Notes: generated from the letters alone by a model not told the origin. DNA of 64,000 nucleotides from Amycolatopsis keratiniphila subsp. keratiniphila (GCF_001620365.2 NZ_LQMT02000019.1:12912-76911); one strand, 5' to 3'. Shown: positions 33,463 through 43,096, numbered from the stretch's first letter. Numbers and translations: made by a program.

Positions 33463-34568
33463 CCCGGCACCTCCACGGTGAGCGTCAGGCCTTGCCCTTC
33501 GGCGGAGTCGACGGAGACCCGGCCGCCGAGCCCGGCGACCCGCTCGCGGAGTCCGACGAGCCCGAAACCCTTGTCGGGTGGGCAATCCGCGGCGATCCCG
33601 AGACCGTCGTCGCGAACCTCGAGGCGCACACGATCGGCGACGGCGTAGTCGAGCACCACGGTCGCGGCCTTGGCCCGCGCGTGCTTGCGCACGTTGGTCA
33701 GTCCCTCCTGGGCCGCCCGGAACAGCGACTCCTCGACGTCGGCGCGGGTGTCCCGTGCGGTGCCCTTGACCTCGAACCCGGTCGGCACGCCCGCCGCGGA
33801 AGCCTCGTCCGCCAGGGCCCGCAACGCGTCCGTGAGCGGCTCGGAGCGCGGCTCCCGCAGCGCCGACACCGACCGGCGGACCTCCGCCAGCGCCTCGCGC
33901 GACTGATCCTGCGCCTTGGCGAGCATCCCGTCGGCCCGCTCCGTGTCCCCGGCGTCGATCACCGCGCGGGCCGCCTGCAACATCATCTGGACGACCGTGA
34001 GGTGGTGGCCGAGCCCGTCGTGGATGTCGCGCGCGAGCCGGTTGCGTTCCTGGATGGTCGCGAGCTGTTCGGCTTGCGCGGCGTGGTCGCGAAGCCGTTC
34101 ATGCGCCTCGGCCAGCTCCTCGCGCGCCCGCTTCTCCCGGACGACCAGTTCGGTCACCACGGCGGCGAAGACCATGACCGCCAGCGTTCCGAGCCCCTCA
34201 CGGAGCCCGTCCATCGGCGCCATCGGCAGGTGGATGAGCGGGATCACGACCGCGACCCCGAAGGCCACCGGCAACGGCAGCAGCAACACGGTGTGGCAGA
34301 CGAGGACCACGAGGAGCAGGACCGCCCCGACGGCGGCGCCCGAAAGCGAGAACAGGGTGAAGCCCAGAGGCAACTGGACGCAGACGTACGCGATCGCCCA
34401 CACGCGTCCGTGCTTCTGCACCCACGGGAAGCCCACGATCGCGATCGCCGCGTAGACCAGCCCGGCGAGGAGCGTCGGCAGCACGAGCGTCTCGTACTTG
34501 GCCGAGCCGAGCGGCAACGTCACGTACGCGACGAGGGTCAGCACCGCCAAGGCCCGGTTCACGGACAC
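33459..34568 (-). CDS. Sensor histidine kinase, NarL-type (HisKA_3)
   Basis: About 369 aa. Five or six TM helices occupy the first 150 residues (RALAVLTLVAYVTLPLG onward). A short coiled coil (VVREKRAREELAEAHERLRDHA) leads to the phospho-acceptor helix ATIQERNRLARDIHDGLGHH and an HATPase domain ending FGLVGLRERVAGLGG. GTG at 34568 is preferred because GGGAGG lies upstream at suitable spacing; an ATG seven codons earlier lacks a ribosome site. Directly overlaps its cognate regulator. Confidence 0.88.
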   Translation of the reverse strand: MSVNRALAVLTLVAYVTLPLGSAKYETLVLPTLLAGLVYAAIAIVGFPWVQKHGRVWAIAYVCVQLPLGFTLFSLSGAAVGAVLLLVVLVCHTVLLLPLPVAFGVAVVIPLIHLPMAPMDGLREGLGTLAVMVFAAVVTELVVREKRAREELAEAHERLRDHAAQAEQLATIQERNRLARDIHDGLGHHLTVVQMMLQAARAVIDAGDTERADGMLAKAQDQSREALAEVRRSVSALREPRSEPLTDALRALADEASAAGVPTGFEVKGTARDTRADVEESLFRAAQEGLTNVRKHARAKAATVVLDYAVADRVRLEVRDDGLGIAADCPPDKGFGLVGLRERVAGLGGRVSVDSAEGQGLTLTVEVPG

Positions 34569-34610
34569 ACCATGCCACGCCTCCCGCATTCAGAGGACGA
34601 AATGCGGGGA

Positions 34611-35609
34611 TCAGGCGATCGTGCTGTTCCGGATCTCCAGCGAGAAGGGGGTCTGGACGTCTTCCGGTTCGAGGTCGCTCCCGCCGGCGATCCGGCGGCG
34701 CAGGAGGTCGACGGCGGCCCGCGCGATCGCCGCCTTGTCCGGCGCGATCGTCGTCAGGGACGGGAGGCTGTACGCGCTCTCCTCGTTGTTGTCGAAGCCG
34801 ACGATCGCCATGTCCGACGGCACCTGGACGCCGCGTTCGGCCGCGGCGCGAAGGGCGCCGATGGCGAGAAGGTCGTTGAAGCAGAAGACCGCGTCGGGCG
34901 GTTCCGGCAGCGCGAGGAGATGCGCCATCGCCTCGGCGCCGTTGGCGCGGTGGTACCGCAGGGCGGGCAGGACCAGTTCCGGGATGGGCGCGAGCCCCGC
35001 CTCGGCGAGCGCGGAGTGGTAACCCTCCAAACGCTGAGCGGCGGTGTGCCGGTGCGGATGCGCACCGATCGCGGCGATCCGCCGGCGGCCGAGCGAGATC
35101 AGATGCCGTACCGCGATCCGCGCGGCCTGGACGTTGTCGATACCGACGTGGTCGATCGGGACGTCGACGACGTGCTCGCCGAGCATCACCAGCGGCACAC
35201 CCGGCGCGAGGTCCTCGAAATCGTTGGTGTGCAACGCTTCCGGGCTGATGATCGCCCCGTCGATCAGATGCGGGCCCAGTGCGGACAGCGCGTTGCGCTC
35301 ACGTTCCCTGGTGCCGAGGGTCTGTTCGATGAGGACGTTCCACTCGTGCTCCTGCGCCGCCTGCAGTACCAGGCCCGCCAACTCGCCGAAGTACGGGATG
35401 CTCAGCTCGGGCAGCATCAGCCCGAGGAACCCGGTGCGCCCGCGGCGGAGGTTGCGGGCACCGAGATTGGGTCGATACCCGGTCGACGCCAGTGCCTCCT
35501 CGACGCGTTTGCGGTTCTCCGGCTTGACGAAGTCGTAGCCGTTGACCACGTTCGACACGGTCTTGACCGAGACGCCCGCAAGCTTGGCGACGTCCTTGAG
35601 CGTGGCCAC
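34611..35609 (-). CDS. LacI-family transcriptional repressor of the furanose locus
   Basis: 332-aa LacI/GalR-type regulator. HTH and hinge are TLKDVAKLAGVSVKTVSNVVNG and RPNLGARNLRRG (residues 2-60), followed by a periplasmic-binding-protein-like effector domain (GFLGLMLPELSIPYFGELAGLV, VFCFNDLLAIGALRAA, VGFDNNEESAYSLPSLTTI). GTG at 35609 is preceded by GGGGAGCGAGG. Divergent from the sugar transporter operon with a typical LacI operator between them, so it is the local repressor, released by an imported sugar or derivative. Confidence 0.92.
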   Translation of the reverse strand: MATLKDVAKLAGVSVKTVSNVVNGYDFVKPENRKRVEEALASTGYRPNLGARNLRRGRTGFLGLMLPELSIPYFGELAGLVLQAAQEHEWNVLIEQTLGTRERERNALSALGPHLIDGAIISPEALHTNDFEDLAPGVPLVMLGEHVVDVPIDHVGIDNVQAARIAVRHLISLGRRRIAAIGAHPHRHTAAQRLEGYHSALAEAGLAPIPELVLPALRYHRANGAEAMAHLLALPEPPDAVFCFNDLLAIGALRAAAERGVQVPSDMAIVGFDNNEESAYSLPSLTTIAPDKAAIARAAVDLLRRRIAGGSDLEPEDVQTPFSLEIRNSTIA

Positions 35610-35672
35610 CCTCGCTCCCCTCCGCAGTGCTCCGGTACCGATCCGGCACAGCCTAGCCGCGCGAACGGCGGA

Positions 35673-35699
35673 TTTACAACGTTGTACCAACGATGTAAA
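35673..35699. promoter_or_regulatory. LacI-type operator between repressor and sugar operon
   Basis: The 27-bp stretch begins TTTACAACGTTGTA and ends CAACGATGTAAA. It contains the perfect 10-bp palindrome ACAACGTTGT with the central CG typical of LacI-family sites, and outer TTTACA/TGTAAA arms giving a second, overlapping dyad. It is 64 bp upstream of the repressor start and 72 bp upstream of the binding-protein start, suited to control both. Confidence 0.7.
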
Positions 35700-35770
35700 T
35701 CTGGCATCGTCCCTATGAGTGACATGGGTCACCGCAGATCCGTGTGCTCGACTTCCCCGAGGAGCGATCG

Positions 35771-36838
35771 ATGTCCCTGCCCATTCGCCGCACCCTGCTC
35801 CTGGCGACCGGCCTCGCGCTCGCGCTGACGGCCTGCACCAGCCGTGAGACCCAGCAATCCGCCCCGTCGGGGGCGGGGCCCGCCGCTTCGGCGGCGCCGA
35901 ACCAGGCCGCGGGGCCGGGCTGCGCCCGCGAGAAGACCGGCTACCCGCAGGTGGACGTGAAGAACGCGGTCATCGGCTTCTCCCAGTCGGAGAAGGAGGC
36001 GAACCCGTTCCGGATCGCCGAGACACAGTCCATCAAGGACGAAGCGAAGAAACTCGGTGTCCCGGACGACAAACTCCTGGTCACCAACGCGCAGAGCGAT
36101 CTCAACAAGCAGGTCAGCGACATCAAGTCGTTGCTGGACCGGGGTGCGCAGCTGCTCATCGTGGCCCCGCTGAACTCCGACGGCCTCCAGCCCGCCCTCG
36201 ACGCGGCGAAGGCCAAGAAGGTCCCGGTCATCACGATCGACCGCAAGGTGACCTCGCAGCCGTGCACCGATTACCTGACCTTCATCGGCTCGAACTTCGT
36301 CGAGCAGGGCAAACGAGCGGCACAGGAGATGGTGAAGGCCACCGGCGGCACCGGAAAGGTCGCGATCCTGCTCGGCGCGTCCGGCAACAACGTGACCACC
36401 GACCGCACCAAGGGGTTCAAGGACGAGATCGCCGCGACGCCGGGCATCCAGGTCGTCGCCGAGCAGACCGGCGAGTTCGATCGGTCCAAGGGCCAGGCGG
36501 TCATGGAGCAGCTCATCCAGAGCAACCCCGAGATCACCGCGGTCTACGCCGAGAACGACGAGATGGGCATCGGCGCGGTCACCGCGCTCAAGGCCGCGGG
36601 CAAGACACCGGGCAAGGACGTCAAGATCGTCTCGATCGACGGCACTCGCAACGCCGTCCAGCTCATCGCCGACGGCAGCTACAACGCGGTGATCGAGTCC
36701 AACCCGCGTTTCGGCCCTCTCGCCTTCTCCACGCTGCAGGACTTCGCCGCGGGCAAGGAGATCCCGTCGACCGTCGTGATCTCCGACGACCAGTACGACT
36801 CGGCGAACGCCGCGCAGAAGCTCGGGAACGCGTACTGA
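35771..36838 (+). CDS. Sugar ABC transporter binding lipoprotein (YtfQ-like)
   Basis: 355-aa secreted substrate-binding lipoprotein. Lipobox LTAC at about residue 26 follows a hydrophobic signal (TLLLATGLALALTAC); a Ser/Ala/Pro linker precedes the type-I periplasmic-binding fold. Motifs parallel the E. coli galactofuranose-binding protein YtfQ: GFSQSEKEANPFRIAET, DRTKGFKDEIA, TGEFDRSKGQAVMEQLI, AENDEMGIGAVTAL and KIVSIDG. A furanose ligand (galactofuranose or arabinofuranose) is therefore favoured, by inference. ATG at 35771 preceded by GAGGAGCG. First gene of the operon. Confidence 0.9.
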   Translation: MSLPIRRTLLLATGLALALTACTSRETQQSAPSGAGPAASAAPNQAAGPGCAREKTGYPQVDVKNAVIGFSQSEKEANPFRIAETQSIKDEAKKLGVPDDKLLVTNAQSDLNKQVSDIKSLLDRGAQLLIVAPLNSDGLQPALDAAKAKKVPVITIDRKVTSQPCTDYLTFIGSNFVEQGKRAAQEMVKATGGTGKVAILLGASGNNVTTDRTKGFKDEIAATPGIQVVAEQTGEFDRSKGQAVMEQLIQSNPEITAVYAENDEMGIGAVTALKAAGKTPGKDVKIVSIDGTRNAVQLIADGSYNAVIESNPRFGPLAFSTLQDFAAGKEIPSTVVISDDQYDSANAAQKLGNAY

Positions 36839-36840
36839 CG

Positions 36841-38316
36841 ATGGAACCGGTTCTCGAGGTCGAAGGCGTGACGAAGACGTTCGCCGGAGTGCGCGCGCTC
36901 GACGACGTGTCGTTCGCGCTGCGGCCGGGCGAGGTGCACGCGCTGGTGGGCGAGAACGGCGCCGGCAAGTCGACGCTGATCAAGGTGCTCACCGGCGTGC
37001 ACAAACCGGATTCCGGCACGGTCCACGCGCGGGGCGCGATCTCCACGATCTACCAGGAGGTCAACCTCATCCCGCTGATGAGCGTGGCGAGCAACGTGTA
37101 CCTCGGCCGTGAGCCGAGGAAGCGGTTCGGGCTGGTCGACCGGGCGCGGATGAACTCCGACGCGGCGGCGCTGCTGGCGGATTACGGCATCGACACCGAC
37201 GTCCGCCGTCCACTCGGGACACTCGGGGTCGGCGCGCAGCAGATGGTCGCGCTGGCCCGCGCGGTGTCGGTCGACGCCGACGTCGTGATCATGGACGAGC
37301 CGACGTCCTCGCTGGAACCGCGCGAGGTCGAGACGCTGTTCGAGGTCATCGGCAGGCTGCACGAACGCGGGATCGCGATCGTGTACGTCAGCCACCGCAT
37401 GGACGAGCTGTACCGGATCTGCGAACGTGTCACGGTGCTGCGGGACGGCAAGCGAGTCCACACCGGACCGCTCGCCGATCTGCCGCGGCTGGAGCTGGTT
37501 TCGATGATGCTCGGCCGCAGCGTCGGCGATATCCGCAGCCACGGCGCGACAGCCTTCGAGGGCGACCACGAGGCCGGCCGGGAACCGGTGCTGCGCGCGG
37601 AGAACCTCACCAGCGGCAACCGGCTGGGCGGCGTCTCGGTGGAGATCAAACCCGGCGAGATCGTCGGCCTCGCGGGGCTGCTCGGCTCGGGCCGCACGGA
37701 GACCGCGCGGGCGATCGTCGGCGACCTGCCGCTGTCGGGTGGCACGGTGCTCGTCGGCGGAAAGCAGGTCCCGCAGGGGAATGTGGCGGCCGCGATGCGC
37801 GCGGGCGTGAGCATGCTCGCCGAGGACCGCAAGATCGAAGGGATCATTCCCCATCTTTCGGTGCGGGAGAACATCGTGCTCGCCGCGTTGCCGAAGTTGT
37901 CCCGCTTCGGCCTGGTCAGCCGGACCCGGCAGGACAGGATCGTCGACACGTTCGTGAAACGCCTGCGGATCAAGGTGTCGAGCCCGGATCAGAAGGTCGC
38001 CGAGCTCTCCGGCGGCAATCAGCAGAAGGTGCTGCTGGCCCGCTGGCTGTGCACCGAGCCGAAGGTGCTGCTACTCGACGAGCCGACCCGGGGTATCGAC
38101 GTCGGCGCGAAGGCCGAGGTACAGGCGCTCATCGACGAACTCGCGAAAGAAGGGCTCGCCGTCCTGCTGATCTCGTCGGAGATGGAGGAGCTTCTCGACG
38201 GGGCCGACCGGCTGATCGTGCTCAAGGACGGCGCGGTGGTCGGGGAACTCGCGGGGGAGCAGCTGACGCAGGACCACGTGCTGGCCGCGATCGCTTCGGG
38301 CGGCACGGATGACTAG
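36841..38316 (+). CDS. Sugar ABC transporter ATPase, duplicated (YtfR/XylG-like)
   Basis: 491-aa protein with two fused ATP-binding domains. Domain 1 has Walker A GENGAGKSTLIKVLTG, signature region LGVGAQQMVALARAV and Walker B VVIMDEPTSSLEP. Domain 2 has a degenerate Walker A (GLLGSGRTETARAI), signature LSGGNQQKVLLARWL and Walker B VLLLDEPTRGID, the usual asymmetry of the carbohydrate (CUT2) class. Powers uptake by the two permeases downstream. ATG 2 bp after the binding-protein stop. Confidence 0.93.
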   Translation: MEPVLEVEGVTKTFAGVRALDDVSFALRPGEVHALVGENGAGKSTLIKVLTGVHKPDSGTVHARGAISTIYQEVNLIPLMSVASNVYLGREPRKRFGLVDRARMNSDAAALLADYGIDTDVRRPLGTLGVGAQQMVALARAVSVDADVVIMDEPTSSLEPREVETLFEVIGRLHERGIAIVYVSHRMDELYRICERVTVLRDGKRVHTGPLADLPRLELVSMMLGRSVGDIRSHGATAFEGDHEAGREPVLRAENLTSGNRLGGVSVEIKPGEIVGLAGLLGSGRTETARAIVGDLPLSGGTVLVGGKQVPQGNVAAAMRAGVSMLAEDRKIEGIIPHLSVRENIVLAALPKLSRFGLVSRTRQDRIVDTFVKRLRIKVSSPDQKVAELSGGNQQKVLLARWLCTEPKVLLLDEPTRGIDVGAKAEVQALIDELAKEGLAVLLISSEMEELLDGADRLIVLKDGAVVGELAGEQLTQDHVLAAIASGGTDD

Positions 38317-39307
38317 CACCCAGCGGAGAACGGAGGAACCGGGGCCCACCATGACGGATACGGCGAAAACGGTGGACCGGACCCGGGTGGCGCGGTGGCT
38401 GCAGGAGTACGGCGTGTACGTCGCCGTCGTCGCGCTCGTGCTGTTCAACATCGCGTTCACGGCGAACTTCCTGACCGTCGGCAACTTCCGCACCCAGCTC
38501 ATCCAGGCCGCGCCGGTGCTGGTGGTCGCGCTGGGGATGGCGCTGGTGATCGGCACCGAAGGCGTCGACCTGTCGGTGGGCGCGGTGATGGCCCTCTCGG
38601 CCGCGCTCGTCCCGCTGTACCTCGGCGCCGGGACCCTGCCGGCGGTGGCCGTCGCACTCGCGGCGGGGCTGGCCGCGGGGACGCTGAACGGCGTCCTCGT
38701 CGCCAAGGTCGGGATCCAGCCGATCGTGGCGACACTCGCCTTGCTCGTCGGTGGGCGCGGGCTCGCGCTCGTCCTCGCCGACGGCCAGCTGATCCAGTTG
38801 CACGACCCGGATTTCCTCGCCCTCGGCAACGGCGACGTACTCGGGATCCCGGTGAGCGTGCTCATCGCGGCCGTACTGGCCGTGCTGGTGTCGGCGCTGG
38901 TCGGGAAGACGGCGTTCGGCAGGCGGCTCGTCGCCATCGGCGGCAACCGGCGGGCAAGCGTGCTCGCCGGGCTGCCGGTCAACCGCGTCCTCATCGGCGT
39001 CTACGCGATCTGCGGGTTGCTCGCGGCGCTGGCCGGGGTGCTCTCCACCGCGCGGCTCGGCGCCGGTGACCCCGCGGACGCCGGGTTGCTGATGGAACTG
39101 TCTGCGATCACCGCGGTCGTGGTCGGCGGCACCCCGCTGACCGGCGGCCGCGTCCGCATCCTCGGCACGGTGATGGGGGTCCTGCTCATGCAGCTCGTCC
39201 GCGCCACGCTCATCAAGCACAACCTGCCGGATTCGACCGCGCAGATGATCCAGGCCGCGATCATCGTCGGCGCGGTGTACGTCGCACGGGAACGGAGCAG
39301 CCGATGA
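38309..39307 (+). CDS. Sugar ABC transporter permease 1 (YtfT-like)
   Basis: 332-aa RbsC/CUT2-type permease with about 8-10 TM helices. The family signatures VLVVALGMALVIGTEGVDLSVGAVMALSA and GMALVIGTEGVDLSVG-like repeats, GILVAKVGIQPIVATLAL and TAVVVGGTPLTGGRV are present. The ATG overlaps the ATPase stop by 8 bp; an internal ATG at 38351 is an alternative with GGAGG-like sequence upstream. Paired with a second, non-identical permease, implying a heterodimeric channel as in YtfT/YjfF. Confidence 0.92.
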   Translation: MTSTQRRTEEPGPTMTDTAKTVDRTRVARWLQEYGVYVAVVALVLFNIAFTANFLTVGNFRTQLIQAAPVLVVALGMALVIGTEGVDLSVGAVMALSAALVPLYLGAGTLPAVAVALAAGLAAGTLNGVLVAKVGIQPIVATLALLVGGRGLALVLADGQLIQLHDPDFLALGNGDVLGIPVSVLIAAVLAVLVSALVGKTAFGRRLVAIGGNRRASVLAGLPVNRVLIGVYAICGLLAALAGVLSTARLGAGDPADAGLLMELSAITAVVVGGTPLTGGRVRILGTVMGVLLMQLVRATLIKHNLPDSTAQMIQAAIIVGAVYVARERSSR

Positions 39308-40296
39308 CCGCGGCGCCCACGATGGCCGCCCAGGACTCGACCCGGCGCGAGCTCATGACCGGGGTCCTGCAGAAACAGGGCGCGGCGATCGCGCTGGTGC
39401 TCATGGTCGCCGTCGCGTGGCTGCTGTTCCCGCGGTTCGGCAGCCTGGACAACCTGCGCGACATCGCGTTGCAGAGCTCGTTCCTCGCGATCATCGCGCT
39501 CGGGATGACGTTCGTGATCATCACCGGCGGGATCGACCTCTCGGTGGGTTCGGTCTACGCGCTCGGCGGGGTCCTCGCGGCCTACGGGTCGCAATGGGGA
39601 TTCCTCGTCGCACTGCTGCTGCCGTTGGCGGTGTGCGGGCTGATCGGCCTGATCAACGGGTTGCTCGTCGCGAAGACCGGGATGGCTCCGTTCATCGTCA
39701 CGCTGGCGTCGCTGCTGTTCGCCCGCGGGCTGCTGCTCGCGATCACCACCGAGGGCGCGACGACGTACAAGATCCCGGAGGGCGAGGCGTTCGTCGAACT
39801 GGGGCGCGGCACGCTGTTCGGGTTCGGCTATCCGGTGTTCATCGCGGCGGCGCTGTGCCTGATCGGCGGGCTCCTGCTGCGGCGGACGCGGTTCGGGCAA
39901 GCGGTGTTCGCGACCGGCGGCTCGGAGCAGTCCGCGAAGCTGATGGGGCTGCCGGTGGGGCGCACCAAGGTCACCGTCTACGTGATGAGCGGGGTGCTCT
40001 CCGGGCTCGCGGGCGCGCTGACCGCGGCCTATCTGCAATCCGGTGTCACGGTGATCGGGGTCGGCCTCGAACTGGACGCCATCTCCGTCGTCGTCATCGG
40101 CGGCACCCTGCTGACCGGCGGGATGGGCACGATTCTCGGAACGGTCATCGGCGTGGGCATCCGAACGGTCATCCAGAACGTCATCAACCAGATAGGAACT
40201 CTCGACAGCAACTACCAATCGGTGGTCAGCGGTGCGTTCCTGCTGGTGGTCGTTGTGCTGCAGCGGTCGCTGGCCCGCACGACCGCCCGGAGATAG
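39304..40296 (+). CDS. Sugar ABC transporter permease 2 (YjfF-like)
   Basis: 330-aa RbsC/CUT2-type permease: LGMTFVIITGGIDLSVGSVYALGG, GLLVAKTGMAPFIVTLASLLFARG and VVVIGGTLLTGGMGTILGTVIG. The ATG overlaps the previous stop (ATGA). Together with the other permease and double ATPase it forms a complete importer. The gene is followed 10 bp later by the secreted GH2 enzyme, linking import to extracellular glycan cleavage. Confidence 0.92.
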   Translation: MTAAPTMAAQDSTRRELMTGVLQKQGAAIALVLMVAVAWLLFPRFGSLDNLRDIALQSSFLAIIALGMTFVIITGGIDLSVGSVYALGGVLAAYGSQWGFLVALLLPLAVCGLIGLINGLLVAKTGMAPFIVTLASLLFARGLLLAITTEGATTYKIPEGEAFVELGRGTLFGFGYPVFIAAALCLIGGLLLRRTRFGQAVFATGGSEQSAKLMGLPVGRTKVTVYVMSGVLSGLAGALTAAYLQSGVTVIGVGLELDAISVVVIGGTLLTGGMGTILGTVIGVGIRTVIQNVINQIGTLDSNYQSVVSGAFLLVVVVLQRSLARTTARR

Positions 40297-40306
40297 GGGA
40301 GATCGC

Positions 40307-43030
40307 ATGCACCGAAGAACCGCGCGGGCCCTGAGCGTCGTGGCCGGCCTGCTGGCCGCCGCGACGACACTCGTCCCCGTAGCCCAAGCCGCTCCTGTCC
40401 CGCTCCCGACGCCGTGGACGGACCAGGTCTCACCGTCGAACGCGCTGCCCGAGTATCCGCGTCCGCAGCTGGTGCGCTCGGAATGGCTCAACCTCAACGG
40501 GACCTGGGGTTTCACCGGCGCGCCGAACCTGAATTCGCCGCCGATCGGCGGGCCGTTGAGCGAAAACGTACTCGTGCCCTACCCGATCGAGTCGATGCTT
40601 TCGGGGATCAAACGGCATGAGGACAACATGTTCTACCGGCGGACGTTCACCGTTCCGTCCACTTGGGACGGTCGCCGGGTGAAGCTCAACTTCGGCGCCG
40701 TCACCTGGGAGACCAGAGTCTGGGTCAACGGGACCTCGATCGGCAGCCACACCGGCGGTTTCGACGCCTTCTCCTTCGACATCACCCCGGCACTGAAGGC
40801 TGGGGAGAACGAGATCGTCGTCGGCGTCGCGTCGCCGGTCGACGGCAGCCGGTATCCGGTGGGGAAGCAGCGCAAGTCGCCCAGTGGCATCTTCTACACG
40901 GCGGCGTCGGGAATCTGGCAGACCGTCTGGCTGGAACCGGTCCGGACCGAGCACATCACGCGCCTCGACACCACGCCGGATGTCCCCGGCGGCGCGCTCG
41001 ACCTCGTCGTCCAGGGCACTCCCGGGCAGCAGGCGACCGCCGAAGTGCTTTCGGGCGGCCAAGTGGTCGGCACCGCCACCGGTGCCGTCGGTTCCCATCT
41101 GCGGATTCCGGTGCCGAACGCGCGGCTGTGGTCGCCCGACGATCCGTTCCTCTACGACCTGCGGGTGCGGCTGCCGGGCGGCGACGTCGTCACCGGGTAC
41201 TTCGGCATGCGTTCGCTGGGCAAGGCGATGGTCGGCGGCGTGATGCGGCCGCTGCTCAACGGCAAGTTCGTCTTCCAGCTGGGCACGCTGGACCAGGGAT
41301 ACTGGCCGGACGGCATCTACACCGCGCCGACCGACGAGGCGCTGCGGTTCGACCTCGAACGCCAGAAGGCCTTGGGCTTCAACATGGTCCGCAAGCACAT
41401 CAAGGTCGAGCCGGCGCGGTGGTTCTACCACGCCGACAAACTGGGGCTGATGGTCTGGCAGGACATGCCGTCGCTCGACTCGATCGACGAGGTCCCGAAC
41501 GGGCGCGCGAACTTCGAGTCCGAACTGCGGCGGATGATCGAGCAGCACAAGGGCATCACCTCGATCGTGCAGTGGGTGCCCTTCAACGAAGGTTGGGGCG
41601 AGTACGACGCCGGCCGCATCGTGGATCTGGTCCGCTCGATCGACGACACCCGGCTGATCAACCACAACTCGGGATCGAACTGCTGCGTGTCCGATCCGGA
41701 TCCGGGCAACGGCGACGTGATCGACGACCACGCGTATCAGGTCTCCACCGGCACGAGGCAACCCGACGCGCGAAGGATCGCGGTGCTGGGGGAGTACGGC
41801 GGCCTCGGGCGGCGCGTCACCGGGCACGAATGGGAACCGGGCAAGGGCTTCGCATACGGCGCGCTGTACCCGGACGAGACGTCGCTGACGAACCGGTACG
41901 TCGAGATCACCAAGCAGGTCGGGCGGTTCGTGCACGGCCGGGGGCTTTCCGCGTCGGTCTACACCGAGCCGTACGACGTGGAGAACGAGGTCAACGGCTT
42001 CTACACCTACGACCGCCGTGTGCTGAAGATGACCGAAGCGCGGGTACGCGAGATCAACCAGAAGGTGCTCGCCATCGCCAAGGGCACCGAGGTCGGCCGA
42101 GGCGAACTCCTGTCGCTTCGGGTCACGACGGCCGGGTACACGGATCGCTATCTGCGGCACCAGGACGACTTCGTCCGCACGGACGTCCTCGGTGAAGGCA
42201 GTGCGGACCTCGGCAAGAAGGACGCGACGTTCTGGGCCCGACAGGGACTGGCCGACGCGTCGTGCCTGTCGTTCGAGTCGCGGAACTACCCCGGGCACTT
42301 CCTGCGGCACGCGTCGTCGCGGATCCGCAAGGACGCGAACGACGGTTCGGCGTCGTTCGCCGGTGACGCGACCTTCTGCGCGAGGGAAGGCGCCGGAGGA
42401 ACGGCGCTGGAGTCGTTCAACCAGCGTGGCGCCTTCATCCGCCACTACGCCGCGACCGTCTATCTCGCGCGCAGCGGTGGGCCGAACCCGTGGGACACGC
42501 CGTCCGGCTTCGCGGCGGACACGACGTGGGCGGCGTCGGTCCCGCTTTGGCGCAGTGGCGCGGATCTGCCGCTCGACCAGGCGCGGTCGTTCAAGGTGAC
42601 CACGCCCGGCTTCACGGACCGCTTCCTGCGGCACCGTGACGGCCTCGCGCGGACGGACGTGGTGAACGCGGGGAGCGCGGCGTTGCTGAAGGCGGACGCG
42701 ACGTTCGTCGTGCGGCGCGGTCTCGCGGACCCCTCTTGCTACTCGCTGGAGGCGCGGAACTATCCCGGCAATTTCCTGCGGCACGCGGACTTCCGGGTGC
42801 GGCTCGGCGGGAACGACAACACCGACCTGTTCCGGAAGGACGCGACGTTCTGCGCCCAGCCAGGGGCCGGCGGCGTGCGGCTGGCGTCGGTGAACGAACT
42901 GGGCACCAACATGCGGCATTACGCCGAGGAGGTCTACGTCGCCACCAGCGGCGGCGGCCACCCGTTCGACAACCCGGTCTCGTACGACCAGGACGTCACG
43001 TGGGCGGTCTCCGGGGCCTGGGCTCCGTAG
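40307..43030 (+). CDS. Secreted GH2 glycosidase with two AbfB (CBM42-like) modules
   Basis: 907-aa secreted enzyme. Signal peptide (ALSVVAGLLAAATTLVPVAQA) precedes a GH2 sugar-binding jelly-roll (LNLNGTWGFTGAPN), Ig-like linker and TIM barrel. Acid/base Glu is E428 in PFNEGWGEYD and the nucleophile Glu is E496 in LGEYGGLG. Two C-terminal AbfB-type modules follow (about 600-745 and 760-907), sharing TDRYLRH / TDRFLRH and ESRNYPGHFLRH / EARNYPGNFLRH repeats; AbfB modules bind arabinofuranose side chains. GH2 includes galactosidases, glucuronidases and furanosidases; with the YtfQ-like importer, release of arabinofuranose or galactofuranose is the best guess. Last gene of the operon. Confidence 0.88.
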   Translation: MHRRTARALSVVAGLLAAATTLVPVAQAAPVPLPTPWTDQVSPSNALPEYPRPQLVRSEWLNLNGTWGFTGAPNLNSPPIGGPLSENVLVPYPIESMLSGIKRHEDNMFYRRTFTVPSTWDGRRVKLNFGAVTWETRVWVNGTSIGSHTGGFDAFSFDITPALKAGENEIVVGVASPVDGSRYPVGKQRKSPSGIFYTAASGIWQTVWLEPVRTEHITRLDTTPDVPGGALDLVVQGTPGQQATAEVLSGGQVVGTATGAVGSHLRIPVPNARLWSPDDPFLYDLRVRLPGGDVVTGYFGMRSLGKAMVGGVMRPLLNGKFVFQLGTLDQGYWPDGIYTAPTDEALRFDLERQKALGFNMVRKHIKVEPARWFYHADKLGLMVWQDMPSLDSIDEVPNGRANFESELRRMIEQHKGITSIVQWVPFNEGWGEYDAGRIVDLVRSIDDTRLINHNSGSNCCVSDPDPGNGDVIDDHAYQVSTGTRQPDARRIAVLGEYGGLGRRVTGHEWEPGKGFAYGALYPDETSLTNRYVEITKQVGRFVHGRGLSASVYTEPYDVENEVNGFYTYDRRVLKMTEARVREINQKVLAIAKGTEVGRGELLSLRVTTAGYTDRYLRHQDDFVRTDVLGEGSADLGKKDATFWARQGLADASCLSFESRNYPGHFLRHASSRIRKDANDGSASFAGDATFCAREGAGGTALESFNQRGAFIRHYAATVYLARSGGPNPWDTPSGFAADTTWAASVPLWRSGADLPLDQARSFKVTTPGFTDRFLRHRDGLARTDVVNAGSAALLKADATFVVRRGLADPSCYSLEARNYPGNFLRHADFRVRLGGNDNTDLFRKDATFCAQPGAGGVRLASVNELGTNMRHYAEEVYVATSGGGHPFDNPVSYDQDVTWAVSGAWAP

Positions 43031-43096
43031 CCGGTCTCGTGAGTGAGTGGCAGGGACGGTCAACGCCAACCGCGTCCTCTGTTCCTGCTGGTCGAA

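Noticed and set aside
33258-35828. A plus-strand open frame of about 850 codons over the kinase and LacI genes
   Set aside because: Antisense to a histidine kinase and a LacI regulator with intact motifs; composition is not protein-like.
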